Positions 57,588 through 64,000 of a stretch of 64,000 nucleotides of DNA are shown in pieces; positions within the stretch are counted from its first letter, which is position 1; every line of letters starts with the position of its first letter. The notes under the pieces were generated by a model that saw nothing but the letters and a program-made list of their open reading frames with translations, ran no database searches and was not told where the DNA came from. Source of the stretch: Rhineura floridana. Taxonomy: Eukaryota; Chordata; Lepidosauria; Squamata; Rhineuridae. The position numbers were made by a program, and so were the translations under genes. Location: assembly GCF_030035675.1 (NCBI RefSeq), contig NC_084489.1:77490270-77554269 (forward strand), written 5' to 3'.

Positions 57588-59888
57588 TTATATTTATTTA
57601 TTTATTTATTGTACTTATATACCACCCCATAGCCGAAGCTCTCTGGGCGGTTTACAGTAACTAAAAACATTAAAACAAATATACAAATTTAAAAACACAT
57701 CTTTTAAAAACAATTTAAAACACAATTTAAAAATTTAAAACAATTTAAAACACATGCTAAAATGCCTGGGAGAAGAGAAAGTCTTGACCCGGCACCAAAA
57801 AGATAACAGTGTTGTCTCCAGGCACACCTCGTCAGGGAGATCATTCCATAATTTGGGGGCCACCACTGAGAAGGCGCTCTCCCTTGTTGCCATCCTCCGC
57901 ACTTCCCTCGGAGTAGGCACCCGGAGGCGGGCCTTTGATCTTGAATGTAGTGTACGGGTGGGTTCGTATTGGGAGAGGCGTTCCATCAGGTATTGTGGTC
58001 CCAAGCCGTGTAAGGCTTTATAGGTCAAAACCAGCACCTTGAATAGAGCTTGGAAACATACAGGCAGCCAATGCAAGCGGGCCAGAATCGGTTTTATATG
58101 TTCGGACCGTCTGGTCCCTGTTACCAATCTGGCCGCTGCATTTTGCACAAGCTGCAGTTTCCAAACCGTCTTCAAAGGCAGCCCCACGTAGAGTGCATTG
58201 CAGTAATCTAATTTGGAGGTTACCAGAGCATGGACAACTGAAGCCAGGTTATCCCTGTCCAGATAGGGACGTAGTTGGGCACCAACCGAAGTTGGTAGAA
58301 GGCACTCCATGCCACCGAGGCTACCTGAGGCTCAAGTGACAGAGATGGTTCCAGGAGAACCCCCAGCTAAGAACCTGCTCCTTCAGGGGGAGTGCAACCA
58401 CATCCAGGACAGGTTGGACATCCACCATCTGGTCAGAAGAACCACCCACTAGCAGCATCTCAGTCTTGTCTGGACTGAGTCTCAGTTTATTAGCCCTCAT
58501 CCAGTCCATTGTCACAGCCAGGCACTGGTTCAGCACCTTGACAGCCTCATCTGAAGAAGATGAAAAAGAGAAATAGAGCTGCGTGTCATCATGGCAACGC
58601 ACTCCAAAGCTCCGGATGACCACACCCAACGGTTTCATGTAGATGTTGAACAGCATGTGGGACAGAACTGACCCCTGCGGAACCCCATACTGGAGAGTCC
58701 AGGGTGTCAAGCAATGTTCCCCAAGCACTGCCTTCTGGAGATGACCTGCCAAGTAGGAGTGGAACCACCGCAATGCAGTACCTCCCACTCCCAACTCAGC
58801 CAGTCTCCCCAGAAGGATACCATGGTCGATGGTATCGAAAGCTGCTGAGAGATCAAGGAGAATCAACAGAGTCACACTCCCCCTGTCTCTCTCCCGACAA
58901 AGTTCATCATACAGGGCGACCAAGGCTGTTTGCATGCCAAAACCAGGCCTGAAACCCGACTGAAATGGATCCAGATAATCGGTCTCATCCAAGAGTGTCT
59001 GGAGCTGGCCTGCAACCACTCGTTCAAGAACTTTGCCCAGGAATGGAACATTTGCTACCGGCCTATAGTTATTAAGATTTTCTGGGTCCAGGGAGGGTCT
59101 CTTCAGGAGTGGTCTCACTACCACCTCTTTCAGGCAGCCAGGGACCACCCCCTCTCGCAGAGAGGCATTAATCACCTCCCTGGCCCAGCCGGCTGTTCCA
59201 TCCCTGCTAGCTTTTATTGGCCAAGAAGGGCAAGGATCCAGCGCAGAAATGGTTGCACGAACCTGTCCAAGCACCTTGTCAACATCCTCAAGCTGCACCA
59301 ACTGAAACTCATCCAAGAAATCGGGACAAGGCTGTGCTCTGGATACCTCACTTGATTCACCTGCTATAACACTGGAGTCTAAGTCCTGGCGGATGCTAAA
59401 TATTTTATCCTGGAAGTGCCTAGCAAATTCATTACAGCGGGCCTCAGATGGTTCTACCATGTCCCTGAGGCCAGAGTGTAATAGCCCCCGGACAATTCTG
59501 AAGAGCTCCGCTGGGCGGCAAATTGATGATTTGATAGTGGCAGCAAAATATTGTGTTTTTTGCTGCCCTTACTGCTCCTAAATACAGCTTACCATAGGCA
59601 CTTAGAGATGTACTGCCCTCAAGTCAATTCTGACTTATGGCGACCCTATGAATAGGGTTTTCATGAAGCTGAGAGGCAGTGACTGGCCCAAGGTCACCCA
59701 GTGAGCTTCATGGCTATGTGGGGATTTGAACCCTGGTCTCCCAGGTCATAGTCCAACACCTTAACCACTACACCACACTGGCTCTACCAGTGTATAATTG
59801 CATCCACTAGTAGTTTGTCTCCATCTGCACTCAAGCCATCTCCTATTTGTTTCATCGCTCTCAGCTCTGGGGTATACCATCTAGCAGT
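57588..59888 (-). mobile_element. L2-type LINE with long reverse-transcriptase ORF
   Basis: From 5' to 3' on the minus strand: linker RWYTPELRAMKQ (about 59888-59800), then a Sauria SINE insertion, then AAKNTIFCCHYQ and the 379-codon ORF 59460-58321. That ORF carries the RT blocks VVVRPLLKRPSLDPENLNNY, DPFQSGFRPGFGMQTALVAL, LLDLSAAFDTIDHGILLGRL, YGVPQGSVLSHMLFNIYMKP and MRANKLRLSPDKTEMLLVGG. The catalytic box reads RCHDDTQLYFSF where the family has RCHQYADDTQLY, a 9-base in-frame loss that removes the first part of the YADD site. Two frameshifts near 58370 and 58290 lead into 58310-57735 (VHALVTSKLDYCNALYVGLP to VKTF). The 3' end is the AT-rich, AAATAAAT-tailed UTR. It is 5'-truncated, non-functional and moderately young. 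Confidence 0.93.
59603..59788 (-). mobile_element. Sauria-type tRNA SINE nested in L2
   Basis: GTAGAGCCAGTGTGGTGTAG head, GGGTTCAAATCC B-box region, GGTGACCTTGGGCCAGTCAC body and the BovB-like GGGTCGCCATAAGTCAGAAT tail. L2 coding sequence continues on both sides. Confidence 0.88.
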
Positions 59889-60394
59889 ATAATTTTTTAA
59901 ACATTTCTATTTGTAGGGCTTACCAAATGGTTAACAGGGAAGAGTGTCCTTGCTTCTGGAGCTAATGTAGAGAGTGGAATGCTTACTCATATACCCTTGT
60001 GAGGTCACACTGTGCATAGCAAGTGAACAGCAGGGCACTGAGTGTGGCAGTGGCAAAAGGAAGGGGGTAAATGTCCCAAACATTAGCAGTGAGGAAGAGA
60101 GAACATTCTCCCACAGGATTTCTTTTCTATTCCCTATCATCCACATTGCTCTCATCAGAATACTTTAGGCAAGGCTTGTCTGATTAGTAGGCACACAAGT
60201 TGATAAATGATTTACACTGGAATGACAGAGATGCTAATGCCTCAGGAACAGAAACTGGAATAAATTTGTACCTTGGGGGTTCTTCTAAAAGGCCACTCTC
60301 GTCCCAGCTACAACATTTAGGGTTTTTTAAAAAATGTCTCAGGCATCTATCCAACTGGCTTCTTCGACTCTTTCCATCGTCATCTAAGCCAGAG
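59889..60394. other. Intergenic DNA, nothing recognised
   Basis: No feature supported in this stretch. Confidence 0.35.
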
Positions 60395-60535
60395 ACAGGT
60401 AACCTCCAGGTGTTCCTCCAGGTGTTACTGGGCTCCAGTTCTTAGCAGCCCCAGCCGGCATGGCCAATGGTCAGGGATGAGGGGCCTTGCAGCCCAACAG
60501 TATCTGAAAGGGCCCAGGTTCCCCATCCTTGATCT
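60395..60535. mobile_element. Palindromic MITE
   Basis: AACCTCCAGGTGTTCCTCC, CAGCCCCAGCCGGCATGGCC, AACAGTATCTGAAAGGGCC and AGGTTCCCCATCC form another diverged copy of the CCAGATGTTG family. Confidence 0.65.
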
Positions 60536-60910
60536 AAGTCTTCATCCACCTCACCAGCACCTCTTTGGAACACCTTCCTTCACAGCCCACCTTTTCTTGA
60601 ATACTATGACCTGACTGTTTAAACTTCAGAAAGCCTTGCCATGCTCTCTCTCTCTCTCAGGGTGGATTAGCAGCAGCAATTAGCACCTTGAGTGAGACAG
60701 AGATTTCAGCACAGCAAATTTCCTTTCTTAGATCTTTTTTCATTAGAGTTTTGAGAGGCAGAAACTGCTGATACCATCTCCCCAGCGAAACTGATAAGAC
60801 GGAAGAAACATCCTGTTAAAGGAAGAGACCCAGAAGGTACACCTGTAGCAAAGTTTATACTTAAGAAGTTTTAATTGCTTTCCAGTTTTATCACGAAAAC
60901 TGTTTGAAGG
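60536..60910. other. Intergenic DNA, nothing recognised
   Basis: No feature beyond a CTCTCTCTCTCTC run at 60645-60657. Confidence 0.35.
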
Positions 60911-61149
60911 CTTGTTGTTCTTATATGTCTTCGATTATGACTTACGGCGACCCTATGAATCTTTTTGGATATATTCATAGGGTTTTCATGGTAAGAGGTA
61001 TTCAGAGGTGGTTGACCACTGTCTTCCTCTAAGCCTACGGTACCTGGTATTCCCAGGCAGTCTCCCATCCAAGTAATAACCATGCCTGACCCTGCTTACC
61101 TTCCGAAATCAGACTAGATTGGGCGTGTTCAGGGTAGTATTGCTATAGC
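60911..61149 (-). mobile_element. 5S rRNA-derived SINE with BovB-like tail
   Basis: The head (61149-61031 on the minus strand) is an almost full-length 5S rRNA copy, including CACGCCCAATCTAGTCTGAT, AAGCAGGGTCAGGCATGG and TACTTGGATGGGAGACTGCC, GGGAATACCAGGTACCGTAGG. It keeps the internal-control-region layout used by TFIIIA/Pol III. After it come CTCTGAATACCTCTTACC and GGGTCGCCGTAAGTCATAAT, the tail shared with Sauria SINEs, ending in ACAACAAG. Substitutions against the 5S gene and fusion to the tail show it is a retroposon, not a 5S gene. Confidence 0.88.
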
Positions 61150-61392
61150 TTGTTGTTGTAAAAATGGAAATTGACTGCCTTCAAGTCAATCCCGACTTAT
61201 GGTGACCCTGTGAATAGGGTTTTCATGGTAAGCGGTATTCAGAGGGGGTTTACCATTGCCTTCCTCTGAGACTGACGGGCAGTGACTGGCCCAAGGTCAC
61301 CCAGTGAGCTTCATGGCTGTGTGGGGATTCGGACCCTGGTCTCTCAGGTCATAGTCCAACACTCTAACCACTATGCCACACTTGCTCTCCTG
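61150..61392 (-). mobile_element. Sauria-type tRNA SINE, well preserved
   Basis: GAGAGCAAGTGTGGCATAGT head, GACTATGACCTGAGAGACC, GTGACCTTGGGCCAGTCAC body, TACCGCTTACCATGAAAACC and GGGTCACCATAAGTCGGG tail, ending TTTTTACAACAACAAG. It lies head-to-tail directly upstream of the 5S-derived SINE. Confidence 0.9.
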
Positions 61393-61464
61393 TTACTGTA
61401 AGGCAGTATTATTAATGTTTATTTTTGTTGTAAGCAGTATTATATATTATTTTGTTCTAAAGCA

Positions 61465-61565
61465 GATTTATTTATTTATTGTTAATAATTATCTCAATTG
61501 TACAACCAGACTTTCCTTCCCAAAGGGACACCCGGGCCACTCACAATAATAAAATTACATAAAAA
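61465..61565 (-). mobile_element. LINE 3' tail fragment
   Basis: TTTATTTATTGTTAATAATT then ACTTTCCTTCCCAAAGGGAC and CACTCACAATAATAAAATTA has the layout of the reversed L2 tails, with a diverged core. Confidence 0.45.
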
Positions 61566-61975
61566 CAAGTTAATACTGGAACATATAACTTAATAAAACT
61601 ATAGTCCAAAAGCCTAGAAATTTTTTTAAAGCCTTGTCATGTTTCCTGTATGAGGGAGACTGCCTGTTTTCCACTGTATATGTATATATTGAAAATAATC
61701 TTGGAGGAATGCACATAAGCACATATTTAAATTTATTTATTGTAAATCGCATCTGGATGCCCCATGGGAAGTGATTCAAAAACAAAATCAATAATATTAA
61801 TAAATGGCTGATGATCCCTGTGGGTTTTGCACGACAACACTGAAAATGAGTTGGCAGGGATCGAATATCCTTTTCAAATCCAGATTCAACATTCTGACAT
61901 TTTTCACGGGGATTCATTCTTCTGGCCCTGAAGGGAGATAACATTAGGAATTGGTATTTGGGTGAAGTTAGACTA

Positions 61976-62170
61976 AGGGCGCAATCCAACTCCCGTTTAT
62001 GGTGGGCTGAGGGGTGTTGGATGCAGCAGAACTCCAGCTGAGCCGTCTGGGTCCCAGCTCAGCCAGGCTACGCCAGCTGAAGTCCCTCAGCCTGGCTCAG
62101 CCAGGGCTCAGCCAGGCCAGCCTGGCTTAGCCGAGACCGGTGCAAGTGGAGCCGGCGTAAGCCAGAAGTC
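61976..62170. repeat. GCTCAGC-rich palindromic element, one end
   Basis: It begins CTAAGGGCGCAATCCAAC, the inverted counterpart of the right end at 55117-55135, and runs into repeated GCTCAGCCAGG/CCTGGCTGAGC-type motifs. The opposite end was not found. Confidence 0.5.
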
Positions 62171-63879
62171 ACAGCAGATTCTTCAGTTGTGCTGTGAGCC
62201 CAGTTTCCTCCAAACTTTGCAATTTGCATCAAAGACATACATTTTACCAAGCGGAATGCTGGACTGGTCATCACGTTTATCCTTCTCTTTATGTTCAAGG
62301 GGGCTGCTAGTGGAGGCTGGCCCATTAGGGCAAATGGGGCACTGACCCCCAACTGTGGTCTGCCCTTAGCCAGCTGCCTTCTGCCTGCTTTCTTACTTAC
62401 AACCAGTCCAGCGGGTAGCCCTGGCTGTTCTCTTCCTCGTCCTCTATCTCAGTGTCTCCCTTGAAGAACTCAGCAAGGAGGAGGATGGAGCAAAACTAGA
62501 ATTATTTGGCCCTGTCTGTCATTCACTCTGGCTCCACCTACTGCCTTCAGCCCCTAAGACTTGCAATGGGCAACAGGGTTTTTATTTTTTAAAGTGCCAT
62601 TTTTTAAAAAAACTTATATATTATCTACCCATTTCCTATTATTATTTATATTGTCTGTTGTTTATATTCACATCTATTGCTTATATGCATGAATATTTAC
62701 TTACCTATTATTTATATACATACTTGTATCTGATTTTTATTTATCTATACAAGGGCAGAGATCGTGCACTTAGGAGCTTACACTCTTTTTTAAAAATCCA
62801 TTTATATATTCATCCTTCATCTTATTAAAAATAGAAATATATTTAAAACCTTAAAGAACACTTCCTCCCTTGTCACTCTGCCTTGTGCACTGAGATCATC
62901 TGCTGAAGCCCTTCTCGCAGTGCCTTCCTCCCTCATAGAAGTGGAGCAGCTGGCAACTGTTTATGCAATGCCTTCCCCAAGGAAGCTTGCTTGGCTCCAG
63001 TTTGCTTTCATTTAGACACCAGGTAAAGTCCTTCTTATTCACCCAGGGCAGCTTTTTACATTTTGTGGGATGATTTTGCTTGTTTTAATCTCCTGGTTTA
63101 TTCTCATTGTGGTTTGGAATTTATATTTCTGTTTGAATCAGTTTGATGAAGTCAGCATATGTATGTCTTTTAATTAATGATTGGCAGTATATACATCTAT
63201 TTAATGAATGAACAAATGAATAGACAGTTGCAACACTGCCCCGGGGATTAGGAAGGTCTTTGTGACATCCAGAGCGCTAGTCAAATTGGTGCCATCCACA
63301 GCTGGCTTTTGCTACAAATTCACAGAAACAATTTGTTGCTTGGCCCTGCACATTCAAATGTATGTTCATACTGAATGTGGGGAGGGCACTTGAAAACCAC
63401 ATCCACTCCTCTACAAATGTTATGGCTGTCTTCACCCATTAGCCTGCTGGGAACACCCAATTTATTTTGGTTCCAAGACCAAATAGTTGGAATCCAGGCC
63501 ATGTACCACATTTCTAAGCACTTCTAAGCCCTTGATCCACTGTGCTAATATGAGAGAGGCATCTCGTCGTCACCTTGGCTACTTTTGGTACATATACTAA
63601 ATTGGTCACCAGCCATACACTCAAGAGCTTGTGTTCATAGTTGATATTTGTGCGGATTTTGCTTCATGGGTCTCTTGAGCCCCAAACCACAAACCCATAA
63701 AATTCCTCTGTGTTTCAAATGTGTTTTGGTGGTACAGGAGGGGTAGAAACAGCTGAAGAAGAAAAATGAACAAGCAACAGGCCCTCCCTGTTTTGGTTGT
63801 GGATACAAAATGCCTGTTCTTGGGTAGCACCGTGGCTTTCATTGGCAAGATTGCTTATCCTTTGGATTAAAAAATAAAC
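62171..63879. other. Intergenic DNA, nothing recognised
   Basis: 62620-62800 is rich in TATTATTTATAT motifs and may be an old AT-rich tail. The rest shows no exon or family I can name. Confidence 0.35.
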
Positions 63880-64000
63880 CTAAGAACAGCCCCGCAGAAT
63901 CAGGCCAAAGGTTCATCTCATCCAGCCTATTCTCACAGTGACCAACCAGATGCCCATAGGAAACCTGTGTTCAAGAGCACTCTCCCCACTTGCAATTCCC
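63880..64000 (-). mobile_element. CR1-type LINE 3' end, cut by the window edge
   Basis: The reverse complement reads GAGAGTGCTCTTGAACACAG, CCTATGGGCATCTGGTTGG, TCACTGTGAGAATAGGCTGG, the same terminal block as at 19110 and 27960. It continues beyond the window. Confidence 0.65.

Noticed and set aside
58321-59460. Host gene encoding a reverse-transcriptase-like protein
   Set aside because: All blocks match L2-type LINE ORF2, the catalytic box is damaged, and the 3' tail and frameshifts show an ordinary dead LINE.
61031-61149. Functional 5S rRNA gene
   Set aside because: Many substitutions against the conserved vertebrate 5S sequence, fused to a SINE tail, and single copy here.

Overview
The window looks like squamate reptile (lizard) nuclear DNA. 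The evidence is the repeat mix: RTE/BovB LINE, Sauria-type tRNA SINEs with BovB-like tails, a 5S rRNA-derived SINE, L2- and CR1-type LINEs, a Penelope-like relic and many palindromic hAT-type MITEs, together with one vertebrate gene with large introns. The species cannot be named from this sequence.

The one protein-coding gene recognised with confidence is INSIG1, on the minus strand. All five coding exons can be placed with correct splice sites and phases (43701-43302, 40720-40596, 39121-38955, 38398-38299, 36482-36453), giving a complete 273-residue protein. A splice acceptor 7 bases before the ATG and a donor in the upstream CpG island imply a non-coding first exon near 46467-46525. A TATA-like box lies just upstream of it. 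About 270-310 bp upstream is a tight CCAAT / CRE-like / SRE-like / GC-box cluster, the arrangement expected of an SREBP-controlled sterol-feedback gene.

Layout. 1-8.2 kb: a hAT element with a second hAT MITE nested in it, a tRNA-SINE, a Penelope-like fossil, a TATC microsatellite, and a 5'-truncated BovB LINE that splits an older repeat. 8.2-18.1 kb: an unusually long CpG-rich domain with no recognisable exon, ending at a solo LTR. In other vertebrates INSIG1 is followed by EN2, so a developmental regulatory domain is a reasonable guess, but no engrailed homeobox is visible. 18.1-24.2 kb: solo LTRs, SINEs and L2 and CR1 pieces. 24.2-25.65 kb: a 27-bp minisatellite of 53 units without a single indel. 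25.7-33 kb: CR1, hAT and Tigger-like relics. 33-47 kb: INSIG1 with its downstream flank and promoter. 47-64 kb: repeat-rich intergenic DNA, including an L2 copy with a long reverse-transcriptase ORF that carries a nested Sauria SINE, a 5S-derived SINE and several hAT elements with 8-bp target duplications.

INSIG1 is the only gene whose function can be described. Its product is the ER sterol-dependent anchor of SCAP and the adaptor for HMG-CoA reductase degradation; its promoter motifs fit the known loop in which SREBP induces its own inhibitor. Almost everything else is transposon-derived, and the insertion order can be read at several places.
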